Origin: Teretinema sp964641135
GTDB taxonomy: Bacteria; Spirochaetota; Spirochaetia; Treponematales; Treponemataceae
DNA: 29,544 nt
Reading direction: 5' to 3'
NCBI GenBank assembly: GCA_964641135.1
Contig: CAZXJV010000027.1
Span: 1 to 29,544, forward strand
Part shown: one piece after another, positions 6,117 to 14,066 of the stretch
Layout: the number at the start of each line of letters is the position of its first letter
Numbering within the stretch: the stretch's first letter is position 1
Position numbers and translations under genes: made by a program
The notes under the pieces: model-generated
The model's database searches: none
What the model was told of the DNA's origin: nothing
Seen by the model: only the letters and a program-made list of their open reading frames with translations

Positions 6117-7877
6117 ATGGACGCAAAAAAAATTGAACTGAGCATTGACGGCCGGAATGTTTCAGCTTTTGATGGGGCTACCATACTCGAAGCCTGCGCG
6201 CTTGCAGGCGTGAAGGTGCCGAGCCTTTGTCGGCTTGAAGGTGTGTGTACCAACGCTTCCTGCGGCGTGTGCGTTGTCGAGGTTGAAGGGGCCCGCTCTC
6301 TTGTCCGCTCCTGTGTGCAAAAAGCGGCTGCGGGGATGGTTGTGCGTACATCGGGGTCTCGTGTAATGAACGCGCGGCGGGGAATTGTTGAACTTCTGTT
6401 GGCGAATCATCCGGCGGACTGTCTTTCCTGTATCCGCTCCGGCAGCTGCGAACTGCAGTCGCTCGCAGAGACACTTGGAGTTCGCCGCGCAGTGTATCCT
6501 TCAACACGGCAAATGATGCAAGCCGATGAAGGAGATGCAATTATCCGCGATAACGCAAAGTGTGTGCTCTGCGGACGCTGTGTCGCTGTGTGCCGTGATG
6601 TTCAGGGCGTCAGCGCCATCGACTTTGCAGGGCGCGGTGCAAAAACCCGTATCGTTCCTTATCTGGACAAGGCTCTCGATGATTCTGTATGCGTCTCCTG
6701 CGGTCAGTGTACTCTTGTGTGCCCGACCGGAGCTCTTGTCGAACGAGACCAGAGCGACGAAGTATTCGAGGCTCTTCAGGATCCTGAAAAAATTGTTATC
6801 GTACAGACCGCCCCGGCGATTCGCGCCAGTCTGGGCGAGGCGCTGGGCATGGAAAGCGGCAGCCTTGTAACCGGCAAAATGGCTGCAGCCCTCAGGCGTC
6901 TGGGCTTTGCGAAAGTCTTTGATACCCAGTTTACAGCTGATCTTACAATTATGGAGGAAGGCTCCGAACTTATTGAGCGGCTTTCGGGCGGTGTTCTTCC
7001 CATGATCTCCTCCTGTTCTCCAGGGTGGATCAATTTTATCGAAACCTTTTACCCGGACCTCCTGCCCCATCTTTCTACCTGCAAGTCGCCGCAGCAGATG
7101 TTCGGAGCTCTGGCGAAGTCATGGTGGGCACGTGAAAACAATGTAGATCCTTCACGGCTTGTTGTTGTTTCCATCATGCCTTGTACCGCAAAAAAGAAAG
7201 AGGCCTGCCGGCCCGAGATGCGTGATGCATGGCACTGGTGGAAAAAAGAAGAAGGCAAAAAATTCCCCGAATTCTTCGATGTCGACTTTGCTCTGACAAC
7301 ACGAGAGCTTGCCCGTATGGTAAGGCGGAGCGGGATTGATTTTGAAAAAATCCCGGAGGAAGGTTTTGATTCTCCGCTCGGTATTTCTACCGGTGCTGCG
7401 GTTATATTTGCAGCAACCGGAGGTGTGATGGAAGCAGCCGCACGCACCGCCTTCGAGCTGGTGAACGGTAAGCCCCTTCCCGGTCTTGAGGTCGCCGCGT
7501 TGCGCGGGCTTAGCGGAATCAAAACGGTCGAACTCCCGCTGGGGAAGGCGAAAGCCCGCTTTGCGGTAGCTCATACTCTTAAAAATGCCCGCATTCTGCT
7601 GGATGAAATTAAAAGCGGCAAAAGCCCGTATGCTTTTATCGAGATTATGTCCTGTCCGGGCGGCTGTGTCGGCGGAGGCGGTCAGCCCATTCTGCCCGAT
7701 GACGGCAAGCGCCTTGCACGTCAAAGCGCCGTTTACACCGAAGACCGCAAACTTCCCGAGCGGCTCTCTCACAAAAACGAAGCGGTCAGCAAGCTGTATG
7801 CAGATTTTCTCGGAAAGCCCTTGAGCGAAGTCTCACATGAACTTTTGCATACACACTACAGTGCACGGAGAGTGTAG
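6117..7877 (+). CDS. hydA: HydA, catalytic [FeFe]-hydrogenase subunit
   Basis: This 586 aa protein has the modular group A [FeFe]-hydrogenase layout and reduces protons with electrons from ferredoxin and NADH in bifurcating complexes. In order it shows an N-terminal [2Fe-2S] domain (C38, C49, C52, C66, with an extra C44), a His-ligated [4Fe-4S] site (H98, C102, C105, C111), two [4Fe-4S] sites (C149/152/155/159 and C192/195/198/202), then the H-cluster domain. L1 reads SSCSPGW (298-304), L2 MPCTAKKKE (354-362) and L3 E509-IMSCPGGCVGGGG. Position 301, normally an H-cluster Cys, is Ser. An insertion with many Trp and Lys lies at about 370-387. A small-subunit-like tail follows L3. A GGAG overlapping the hydB stop is the ribosome-binding site. 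Confidence 0.95.
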   Translation: MDAKKIELSIDGRNVSAFDGATILEACALAGVKVPSLCRLEGVCTNASCGVCVVEVEGARSLVRSCVQKAAAGMVVRTSGSRVMNARRGIVELLLANHPADCLSCIRSGSCELQSLAETLGVRRAVYPSTRQMMQADEGDAIIRDNAKCVLCGRCVAVCRDVQGVSAIDFAGRGAKTRIVPYLDKALDDSVCVSCGQCTLVCPTGALVERDQSDEVFEALQDPEKIVIVQTAPAIRASLGEALGMESGSLVTGKMAAALRRLGFAKVFDTQFTADLTIMEEGSELIERLSGGVLPMISSCSPGWINFIETFYPDLLPHLSTCKSPQQMFGALAKSWWARENNVDPSRLVVVSIMPCTAKKKEACRPEMRDAWHWWKKEEGKKFPEFFDVDFALTTRELARMVRRSGIDFEKIPEEGFDSPLGISTGAAVIFAATGGVMEAAARTAFELVNGKPLPGLEVAALRGLSGIKTVELPLGKAKARFAVAHTLKNARILLDEIKSGKSPYAFIEIMSCPGGCVGGGGQPILPDDGKRLARQSAVYTEDRKLPERLSHKNEAVSKLYADFLGKPLSEVSHELLHTHYSARRV

Positions 7878-7932
7878 AACAAGGTTGCCGTTTGCACTGT
7901 GGTGCGCCTTCATCTGATTGGTGATCAGCAAA

Positions 7933-7960
7933 AAAAAACACACCTTGCGGTGTGTTTTTT
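7933..7960. terminator. Bidirectional intrinsic terminator
   Basis: A 12-bp perfect stem (7933-7944 with 7949-7960) around the loop TTGC has its own A-run on the left and T-run on the right, so it works in both directions. It ends the hyd operon on the plus strand and the tRNA-Leu transcript on the minus strand. Confidence 0.92.
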
Positions 7961-7964
7961 TATG

Positions 7965-8048
7965 TCCCCGGAAGAAGACTTGAACTTCCATGCCCTTACG
8001 AGCACTAGTACCTGAAACTAGCGTGTCTACCAATTCCACCATCCGGGG
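7965..8048 (-). tRNA. tRNA-Leu (anticodon CAG)
   Basis: Read on the minus strand, the 84-nt gene folds as a class II tRNA. The acceptor stem CCCCGGA (8048-8042) pairs with TCCGGGG (7972-7966), with discriminator A at 7965. The D-loop contains AATTGGTAGA. The anticodon stem CTAGT/ACTAG holds the loop TTCAGGT, giving anticodon CAG. The long variable arm is TGCTCGTAAGGGCAT, and the T-arm contains GTTCAAGT. The 3' CCA is not encoded (CAT follows). The long variable arm and the discriminator A support leucine. A strong promoter lies just upstream. Confidence 0.96.
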
Positions 8049-8051
8049 ATG

Positions 8052-8104
8052 CCTTCGTTTCCGAATGCAAGAGTCACTATAGCGAAAAGCCTTATTAGTG
8101 TCAA
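8052..8104 (-). promoter_or_regulatory. Strong promoter and leader of tRNA-Leu
   Basis: On the minus strand a perfect TTGACA (8099-8104) is spaced 17 bases from TATAGT (8076-8081), close to the sigma-70 consensus. Transcription should start near 8069. The short leader contains TTCG-GAAA-CGAA (8052-8063), a mini hairpin with a GNRA tetraloop just before the mature 5' end, plausibly a processing aid. Confidence 0.88.
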
Positions 8105-8158
8105 TATCCATCAAAAACTGGCAGGCGATTGCCAACTATCGAGTTTGTCAGCGCTCTG

Positions 8159-9610
8159 CTAGACTGTGTAGCTCCGGCTTGTTGTACTGCCGCCTGAACC
8201 TGTCCAGTCCGTATGAAAGAAATCACCGCGAGGGCGGTCGGTGCGCTCGTAGGTGTGGGCGCCGAAATAGTCCCGTTGTGCCTGCAGCAGATTTGCCGGA
8301 AGACGCTCGCTGCGGAAACCGTCAAACCAGGAAAGGGCTGCCGCTAAAGCCGGAATCGGCAGGGCTGAGCCCATTGCTGCGGTTACTACCCGCCGCCATC
8401 CGGCTTCACAGGACTTCAGCTCGCCCGCAAAGTAGGGCGACAGGGCCAGGTTTGCAAGCTCGGGATCGGCAGTGTAGGCCTCGGCAATTTTATCCAGAAA
8501 GGCGGAGCGGATTATACAGCCGCCGCGCCAGATGCGGGCTATGGAAGCAAGATCAAGCTTCCAGCCCCGGCCGCGGGATGCCTCGCGCAGCAGATCAAAG
8601 CCCTGGGCATAGGACACTATCTTTGCGGCGTACACCGCATCGTGAAGATCGCGTATGAGAGCGGCCTCATCGCCGGGTGCGCTCCTGCCTGCCGGTGCTC
8701 CGTACAGGGCTGCAGCAGCCAGCCGCAGCTCCTTTGCCGCAGAAAGAGAGCGGGCAAAAACCGATTCCACAATCAGCGTCAGGGGAACCCCCTCGGTCAG
8801 GGCGGAGATTCCGGTCCATTTGCCGGTGCCCTTCTGCCCTGCAGTATCAAGAATGCGGTCTATTATGGGAGTGCCGTCGCTTTCACGGTACTTCAGGATA
8901 TCCGCGGTGATGCTGATCAGATAGGAATCAAGCTTTCCCTTGTTCCATTCAGCGAAAACTGACTGCATCCGCTCGCAGGACAGACCCGCAAGCTCCTTCA
9001 TGATCCAGTAGGCCTCGCTGACAATCTGCATATCGCCGTACTCTATGCCGTTATGCACCATTTTGACAAAGTGACCGGCACCATCCGGACCCATCCACTC
9101 ACAGCAGGGACTGGCGTCGGGAGCCTTTGCTGCTATAGTTGTAAAAATTGGCTTTACAAAAGGCCAGGCTTCCGTTGAGCCCCCCGGCATTATGGAAGGA
9201 CCGTTTAAAGCTCCTTCCTCGCCGCCTGAAACGCCGGAACCGATAAAGCGGAATCCTTTTTTTTCAAGCTCGGCAGTTCGCCTGACGCTGTCCTCCCAGT
9301 TGGAGTTGCCGCCGTCGATAATGATATCACCGGGTTCAAGATGCTCTGACAGCTGTCCAATTACCTGATCAACAGCGCTTCCTGCCTTGATCATCAGCAT
9401 CACTGTTCGGGGAGGCCGTAAGGCAGCAGCGAGTTCCTGCATGGTTGCGCAGCGAATCAGCTTTTTACCCTCACCGCGGCCGGAAATAAAGCTGTCCAGC
9501 ACCTCGGTGGAGCGGTTATGCACGGCAACGGTATAGCCGTTGCGTTCCATGTTCAGTACCAGGTTTTCGCCCATAACAGCGAGTCCGATAAAACCGATAT
9601 CTGCGTGCAT
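8159..9610 (-). CDS. gnd: 6-phosphogluconate dehydrogenase (decarboxylating)
   Basis: This 483 aa enzyme oxidises 6-phosphogluconate to ribulose 5-phosphate, CO2 and reduced nicotinamide in the oxidative pentose phosphate pathway. The N-terminal nucleotide motif is GFIGLAVMGENL (6-17), and the NADP-region NRST follows the second strand (32-35). The substrate loop SGGEEGALNGPSIMPGG covers 128-144. The catalytic K183 and the N187/E190 pair lie in FVKMVHNGIEYGD. The C-terminal helical domain ends in the usual RRDYFGAH-like segment (QRDYFGAHTYERTD). Length is normal for the long dimeric type. AAGGAGAG precedes the start. It is third in an operon with deoD and a small membrane protein, coupling pentose phosphate flow to nucleoside salvage, which yields ribose 1-phosphate. 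Confidence 0.96.
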   Translation of the reverse strand: MHADIGFIGLAVMGENLVLNMERNGYTVAVHNRSTEVLDSFISGRGEGKKLIRCATMQELAAALRPPRTVMLMIKAGSAVDQVIGQLSEHLEPGDIIIDGGNSNWEDSVRRTAELEKKGFRFIGSGVSGGEEGALNGPSIMPGGSTEAWPFVKPIFTTIAAKAPDASPCCEWMGPDGAGHFVKMVHNGIEYGDMQIVSEAYWIMKELAGLSCERMQSVFAEWNKGKLDSYLISITADILKYRESDGTPIIDRILDTAGQKGTGKWTGISALTEGVPLTLIVESVFARSLSAAKELRLAAAALYGAPAGRSAPGDEAALIRDLHDAVYAAKIVSYAQGFDLLREASRGRGWKLDLASIARIWRGGCIIRSAFLDKIAEAYTADPELANLALSPYFAGELKSCEAGWRRVVTAAMGSALPIPALAAALSWFDGFRSERLPANLLQAQRDYFGAHTYERTDRPRGDFFHTDWTGSGGSTTSRSYTV

Positions 9611-9633
9611 ATTCTCTCCTTGAAAGGAACCGG

Positions 9634-9831
9634 TCAGGGTTGAACCGGCAAGGTTTGTGACTGGATGAATGCCGGTGAGCTGGATGCACGCCAGGCAAAA
9701 AAAGCGGTAAACAGGGCAAGGGCGGTTACAACCAGAATGGTAATCAGATAGACTGCTATCCGGCGTTTTGATAGCGGGTGACGGCGCCGACGGCTGGTCA
9801 GCTCAATCTCGGTAGGCTGCAGTTCGGTCAT
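9634..9831 (-). CDS. Small single-pass membrane protein, function unknown
   Basis: This 65 aa protein has an Arg-rich cytoplasmic N-terminal part (RRRRHPLSKRR at about 14-24), then one hydrophobic helix at about 26-46 (AVYLITILVVTALALFTAFF) and a short Ser/Pro-rich tail. The positive-inside rule predicts N-in, C-out. The start lies two bases from the end of deoD, preceded by GGAGG, and the stop lies 23 bases before gnd, so it is part of the same transcript. I do not recognise a family. It could be a small cell-envelope or regulatory peptide; the operon alone does not indicate its function. Confidence 0.7.
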   Translation of the reverse strand: MTELQPTEIELTSRRRRHPLSKRRIAVYLITILVVTALALFTAFFAWRASSSPAFIQSQTLPVQP

Positions 9832-9833
9832 CC

Positions 9834-10541
9834 TCAGTCCTCCGCAACCGCCGCATCCAGGGCGATCTCCATCATGGAAAGGAAGGTGGTCTGCCGTTCT
9901 TCGGCAGTCGTCGCGGTGCCCCGGGCGATATGATCAGAGACAGTCAGAATAGCCAGTGCCTCGCGGCCGAATTGAGCCGCCAGGGTATACAGTTCTGCAG
10001 CTTCCATTTCGATAGCGAGTATGCCGTACTGTGCCCACAGTTTCCAGGCTTCGGCATCGTCGTAAAAGACATCAGAAGAAACAACAGAACCGACCAGCGG
10101 CTGTATTCCCCGTGTCGCGGCTGCATCCCAGGCCTTTTTGAGCAAGGACCAGCTGGCTGTGGGGGCAAAATGCCTGCCGCCGAAGCGGTGTGTGTTCAGG
10201 GCAGAATCGGTAGATGCGCTCATGGCAAGGATTACATCGCGGAGCTTTACACAGGGCTGTACAGCGCCTGTTGTGCCCACACGGATGGCCTTTTTAACGC
10301 CGTAAAAACGGAACAGTTCATTAGCATATATGGAAAGGGATGGCTGACCCATCCCGGTGCCCTGGACAGACACACGCTTTCCCTTCCATGTGCCGGTAAA
10401 ACCGTACATACCGCGCACTTCATTATAACAGACCGGGTTTTCCAGAAATGTTTCGGCAATAAAACGGGCCCGCAGGGGGTCTCCGGGTAACAGAATGGCC
10501 TCGGCTATGTCGCCTTCTTTGGCCGCAATATGAGTACTCAT
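9834..10541 (-). CDS. deoD: Purine-nucleoside phosphorylase, DeoD type
   Basis: This 235 aa enzyme splits purine (deoxy)nucleosides with phosphate into base and (deoxy)ribose 1-phosphate. Hexameric DeoD features are visible: GDPLRA (20-25) for phosphate, R43 from the neighbouring subunit, R87 in AIRVGTTGA, GTGMGQPS (61-68), the nucleoside loop EMEAAELY (179-185 region) and the catalytic D203 in SDH. The start at 10541 is chosen because similarity begins with MSTHIAAK, matching DeoD lengths; the open frame upstream is not family-like and runs through the divergent promoter region. No Shine-Dalgarno is present and the -10 box sits 7 bases upstream, so the mRNA is probably leaderless. First gene of the deoD-membrane protein-gnd operon. 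Confidence 0.94.
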   Translation of the reverse strand: MSTHIAAKEGDIAEAILLPGDPLRARFIAETFLENPVCYNEVRGMYGFTGTWKGKRVSVQGTGMGQPSLSIYANELFRFYGVKKAIRVGTTGAVQPCVKLRDVILAMSASTDSALNTHRFGGRHFAPTASWSLLKKAWDAAATRGIQPLVGSVVSSDVFYDDAEAWKLWAQYGILAIEMEAAELYTLAAQFGREALAILTVSDHIARGTATTAEERQTTFLSMMEIALDAAVAED

Positions 10542-10548
10542 ACGGTCG

Positions 10549-10577
10549 AATATAACAGGTAATTGCTGTTTATGCAA
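10549..10577 (-). promoter_or_regulatory. deoD promoter, leaderless type
   Basis: On the minus strand TTGCAT (10572-10577) is 17 bases from TATATT (10549-10554). Only 7 bases separate the -10 box from the deoD ATG, so transcription should start at or next to the start codon. Its -35 box lies inside the spacer of the divergent DUF4954 promoter. Confidence 0.7.
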
Positions 10578-10592
10578 ATTTGAGGCTATACT
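10563..10592 (+). promoter_or_regulatory. DUF4954 gene promoter, leaderless type
   Basis: TTGCTG (10563-10568) is 18 bases from TATACT (10587-10592). The ATG at 10600 follows 7 bases after the -10 box and has no Shine-Dalgarno, so the transcript is probably leaderless. It overlaps the deoD promoter, so the two probably exclude each other. Confidence 0.65.
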
Positions 10593-10599
10593 GTGCGTC

Positions 10600-12798
10600 A
10601 TGAGTGAAATAAAACTGGTCAAATCCGATGAGTTTGGATACGGCTTTGTCCCGTCTGCCTTTCTGGCTTCGGGAGAAGATGAATACCGCTTCCGGAACCT
10701 GCAGTCGCCGCCTGAGGGCCGCAAATGGCGGCCGTTAACCTCCGACGAGATTGAAATTCTGGTAAAAAACGATAATTCATGCACCAACTGGTACAATATT
10801 CTGGTAGAAGATCCCTTTAACCCCCTGTTGATCCAGAACACCCTGTTTGCAGGGCTGGTACGACTGGGACCTGTCGAGGATGTGTATCTGAAATACCATG
10901 ACTTCATGGTACCCGCCGGTATTACCAACAGCCGGATTATCTCCTGCGATATCGGCGCTAACTGTGCAATACATAACTGCGCATATCTTTCACACTATAT
11001 TCTTGGCAATTCTGTAATTCTGAGCCGTATTGACGAGATGGCCTGTACAAATCACGCGAAGTTCGGCCAGGGTGTTATAAAAGAAGGCGAAGATGAGTCT
11101 GTACGCATCTGGATTGACCCCATAAACGAGGCAGGAGGGCGCTCTGTTCTGCCGTTCGACGGCATGATCTGCGCCGATGCCTGGCTGTGGGCCATTCACC
11201 GCGATGACGCCATCTTGATGAAAAATCTGGCCGGGATAACCCAGGCCGGGGTTGATCCGCGACGGGGCTGGTACGGCGAGGTGGGTGACGGGGCGATTAT
11301 AAAAAGCTGCCAGGTTATCAAGGACGTAAAGATTGGTCCCGGTGCCTATGTAAAAGGCGCCAATAAACTGAAAAACCTCACCATAAATTCCAGCCATGAG
11401 GAATCGACACAGATCGGTGAGGGTGTCGAGCTGGTAAACGGAATCATCGGCTTCGGCTGTCATATTTTTTACGGGGTCAAGGCTGTACGCTTTGTGCTGG
11501 GCAATAACTCGAACCTCAAGTACGGCGCCCGGCTGATCCATTCCATCCTGGGTGATAATTCTACGGTTTCCTGCTGCGAACTGCTGAACAACCTGGTCTT
11601 TCCCGGCCACGAACAGCACCACAACAATTCCTTCTTGATTGCGACCCTGGTTATGGGTCAGTCCAATCTGGCTGCCGGGGCCACTGTGGGTTCCAATCAC
11701 AACAGCCGGGGCAATGACGGCGAAATTTTTGCCGGCCGGGGCTTCTGGCCGGGGCTGTCCAGCACCCTTAAGCATAACTGCCGGTTCGGCAGCTACACCC
11801 TTTTAACCAAGGGTAATTATCCGTCAGAACTTAACGTGCGTTTACCCTTCAGCATGATTTCCGACAATCACCGGGCCGACCGCATTGACGTGATGCCGGC
11901 CTACTGGTGGATGTATAACATGTATGCCCTGGAGCGAAACAGCTGGAAGTACCGCAGCCGCGACCGGCGTAAAACCATTGTGCAGCGTATTGAAACCGAT
12001 CATCTGGCCCCGGATACCGCAGGCGAGATTCTTGATGCCCTTGCCTGCCTTGAGCTGTGGACAGCCAAAGCCTGGTACCAGGCCCGAAAGCCTGATGAGC
12101 CCCTTCCCGCTGATGAGTCCTTGCGCACCCGGGGCCGCGAGCTTCTGTCCGGAGACCGTAGTATTGTAGATGAGCTGTTTGTTGCAGGGGAAAACATTGA
12201 GCGGTCAAAACGTCCTGCCAGAATCCTCAAGCCGTCCCAGGCCTGGCATGCGTATCGCGACATGCTGTGTTACTACGGCGTAAAGGCTGTGTGCGAGTAT
12301 CTTGCTGCCGCGGGAACGGATTTCGCTTCATTTAATCGAACAGCTGCCGGCACCGGCGAGCGTGTTTGGGTAAACATGGGAGGCCAGCTGGTTCCTTCGG
12401 TAAAACTGGAAGCCCTGCGCGAGGATATCCGCTCGGCTGCTGTTTCTTCCTGGAAGGAGATACATGCAGCCTATGAACGCTGGTGGAACGAATACCCGCA
12501 AGACAAGGCCCGTAACGCCCTTTCTGCCCTTGAATACCTTGCAGACGGCCTTCTTGATGCCAAGTCCTGGAATACGGCAGTCGACAGGGCCGTACAGATC
12601 AGGTCTTTTATAGAAGAACAGGTGTATGTGACCAAGAAAAAGGATTATACAAATTTTTTCCGGGAGATTACCTACCGGAACGAGGCCGAGCGTGATGCAG
12701 TTCTCGGGAAGGTTGAAGATAATTCCTTTATCAAGACAGCCAGGGAAGAAAGCCTTCGTTTTTGCGCCCTTGCAGGTTCCCTGCGTGCACCCGTCTGA
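10600..12798 (+). CDS. DUF4954 family protein with left-handed beta-helix region
   Basis: This 732 aa protein resembles the DUF4954 family, known mainly from spirochaetes and Bacteroidetes. The N-terminal ~90 residues include the family-like WRPLTSDEIEILVKND segment. Residues about 105-400 show degenerate hexapeptide-type repeats (for example IGANCAIHNCAYLSH, LGNSVILSRI, IGPGAYVKGANKLKN, LGNNSNLKYGARL, LGDNSTVSCCELL), as in left-handed beta-helix acyl- and nucleotidyl-transferases. A conserved block around 380-430 includes FAGRGFWPGLSSTLKHN and LPFSMISDNH. The C-terminal third (about 440-732) is helical. No signal peptide or membrane helix is seen, so it is probably cytoplasmic. The biochemical role is unknown; a sugar-nucleotide or acyltransferase-related activity is only a guess from the fold. 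Confidence 0.85.
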   Translation: MSEIKLVKSDEFGYGFVPSAFLASGEDEYRFRNLQSPPEGRKWRPLTSDEIEILVKNDNSCTNWYNILVEDPFNPLLIQNTLFAGLVRLGPVEDVYLKYHDFMVPAGITNSRIISCDIGANCAIHNCAYLSHYILGNSVILSRIDEMACTNHAKFGQGVIKEGEDESVRIWIDPINEAGGRSVLPFDGMICADAWLWAIHRDDAILMKNLAGITQAGVDPRRGWYGEVGDGAIIKSCQVIKDVKIGPGAYVKGANKLKNLTINSSHEESTQIGEGVELVNGIIGFGCHIFYGVKAVRFVLGNNSNLKYGARLIHSILGDNSTVSCCELLNNLVFPGHEQHHNNSFLIATLVMGQSNLAAGATVGSNHNSRGNDGEIFAGRGFWPGLSSTLKHNCRFGSYTLLTKGNYPSELNVRLPFSMISDNHRADRIDVMPAYWWMYNMYALERNSWKYRSRDRRKTIVQRIETDHLAPDTAGEILDALACLELWTAKAWYQARKPDEPLPADESLRTRGRELLSGDRSIVDELFVAGENIERSKRPARILKPSQAWHAYRDMLCYYGVKAVCEYLAAAGTDFASFNRTAAGTGERVWVNMGGQLVPSVKLEALREDIRSAAVSSWKEIHAAYERWWNEYPQDKARNALSALEYLADGLLDAKSWNTAVDRAVQIRSFIEEQVYVTKKKDYTNFFREITYRNEAERDAVLGKVEDNSFIKTAREESLRFCALAGSLRAPV

Positions 12799-12814
12799 CG
12801 GATTGCACGCACCC

Positions 12815-12841
12815 TGCTGACAAGCATCAGGTTTGTCAGCA
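12815..12841. terminator. Hairpin between convergent DUF4954 and alr genes
   Basis: TGCTGACAAGC (12815-12825) pairs with GTTTGTCAGCA (12831-12841), 11 pairs with one G-U, around a 5-base loop. It covers the last bases of alr and sits 17 bases past the DUF4954 stop. There is no T-run, so it may work as a weak or factor-assisted bidirectional terminator or as a 3' end stabiliser. A second dyad (GCGTGCA at 12783-12789, TGCACGC at 12804-12810) spans the DUF4954 stop codon. Confidence 0.5.
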
Positions 12842-13993
12842 CCCGGCTATGGGGCCGCAGGGCGGCCGGCGTTCTTCGCCGACGTAGACGCGAGGTACCC
12901 GTTTGTTTATTCCACAAGTGATTTCATAGGGTATGGTTCCGGCAAGGCTGGCCAGGGTTTCTGCACTTGCGGCTGCCGGCCGGGGGCCGAATATGGTTAC
13001 CCGGTCCCAGCGCTGCACCCAGGGATCCGGCCCGACATCGACCATGCACTGATCCATGCAAATCCGTCCTACAACCGGAAACTGTTCTTCTCCGATACGC
13101 ACGGTTAATCCTGGCGACAGCCTGCGCGGCAGGCCGTCGGCATAGCCTATGGGCAGGGTTGCTATCGTGGTATCACGGTCGGCTGTCCAGGTGCGGCCGT
13201 AAGACACCGCGGTACCGGCTTCTACCGGTTTTATGGAAACAACCTGGGTTTCAAGTTCCATTACAGGTTTAACTTCGATCATGCCTTCCAGGGCCGGGTC
13301 GGGGAGGTATCCGTATACCAGAATGCCGGGTCTTGCCATGCCGTACAGGGCTCTTGGATGCAAAAGGATGGCACCAGAGTTCGCAGCATGTACAATTCCG
13401 GGGTCTGTCCCCGCGCGGCGCATCGCGGCCAGTACCGAATCAAACCGGTCCAGTTGCTCTGTTGTATAGGCACGGTCACCGGGTTCGGGAGAGTCCGCAA
13501 CCGAAAGATGGGTTGCAACACCTTCAAGAACAAGGCCTTTTTCACGGCTGATCAGCCGGGCAAGCTCGGGGGCTTCGGCGCAGGAACAGCCGATGCGTGT
13601 CATGCCGGTATCGATTTTCAGGTGGACCGGTACTGTTTTTCCTGCAGCACGGGCGCAGCGTCCCAGTTCGGCGATAAAATCTGCATCCATTACAAGCGGG
13701 GTTAACTCGTATTCAATAATGTGTGGAATTTCTTCCGGGATAGGCAGACTGAGTGACAGGATGGGCGCGACAATACCTGCCTCGCGGAGGTCTATGCCCT
13801 CCTGAACGGCTGCGACCGCCAGATGGCTTGCGCCTGAACGGATAGCAGCGACTGCTACCCGCAGGGCGCCGTGACCGTAGGCGTCTGCCTTGACAGGTAC
13901 GCAGATGCGGATGCCGGCCGGGAGTTTTTCCCTGATTGCGGCCAGGTTATACTGCAGATGTTCCAAATGAATTAAAGCCCGTGTTGCGCGCAT
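12836..13993 (-). CDS. alr: Alanine racemase
   Basis: This 385 aa PLP enzyme interconverts L- and D-alanine for peptidoglycan. The cofactor lysine is K35 in VKADAYGHG. The second catalytic residue is Y265 in TAVSYGRTW. The substrate/cofactor motifs KIDTGMTRIG (126-135), HAANSGA (202-208), RPGI(L)VYG (221-228) and the MDQCMVDV segment (313-320) all fit. Length is normal. The start at 13993 is supported by the RATRALIHLEHLQYN opening typical of the family. No Shine-Dalgarno is seen; a -10 box lies 5 bases upstream, suggesting a leaderless mRNA. It is divergent from the lipoprotein gene and convergent with the DUF4954 gene. Confidence 0.96.
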   Translation of the reverse strand: MRATRALIHLEHLQYNLAAIREKLPAGIRICVPVKADAYGHGALRVAVAAIRSGASHLAVAAVQEGIDLREAGIVAPILSLSLPIPEEIPHIIEYELTPLVMDADFIAELGRCARAAGKTVPVHLKIDTGMTRIGCSCAEAPELARLISREKGLVLEGVATHLSVADSPEPGDRAYTTEQLDRFDSVLAAMRRAGTDPGIVHAANSGAILLHPRALYGMARPGILVYGYLPDPALEGMIEVKPVMELETQVVSIKPVEAGTAVSYGRTWTADRDTTIATLPIGYADGLPRRLSPGLTVRIGEEQFPVVGRICMDQCMVDVGPDPWVQRWDRVTIFGPRPAAASAETLASLAGTIPYEITCGINKRVPRVYVGEERRPPCGPIAGC

Positions 13994-13998
13994 ATTTC

Positions 13999-14028
13999 AT
14001 TGTAACACTCTGGCTATCAATCTGTTAA
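13999..14028 (-). promoter_or_regulatory. alr promoter, leaderless type
   Basis: On the minus strand TTAACA (14023-14028) is 18 bases from TACAAT (13999-14004). The ATG follows after 5 bases, leaving essentially no leader and no room for a ribosome-binding site. It shares the intergenic space with the divergent lipoprotein gene. Confidence 0.62.
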
Positions 14029-14066
14029 GTATGTTAAAATGGAGAAAATGTTGAAAGGATGTGTTT

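Noticed and set aside
6117..7877. HydA as an inactive hydrogenase-like protein (as in Sporomusa-type Nfn)
   Set aside because: L2 and L3 motifs, and three of four H-cluster Cys, are present, so loss of the H-cluster is not supported; only the L1 Ser remains as a question.
7878..7930. Possible small gene between hydA and the terminator
   Set aside because: Only 53 bases remain before the terminator and no start with a ribosome-binding site is present.
8098..8658. 186-codon open frame on the plus strand
   Set aside because: It is antisense to gnd and to the tRNA promoter; its translation is Arg/Pro/Ser-rich.
10990..11775. 261-codon open frame on the minus strand
   Set aside because: It is antisense to the DUF4954 gene, whose reading frame is supported by family-like motifs throughout.
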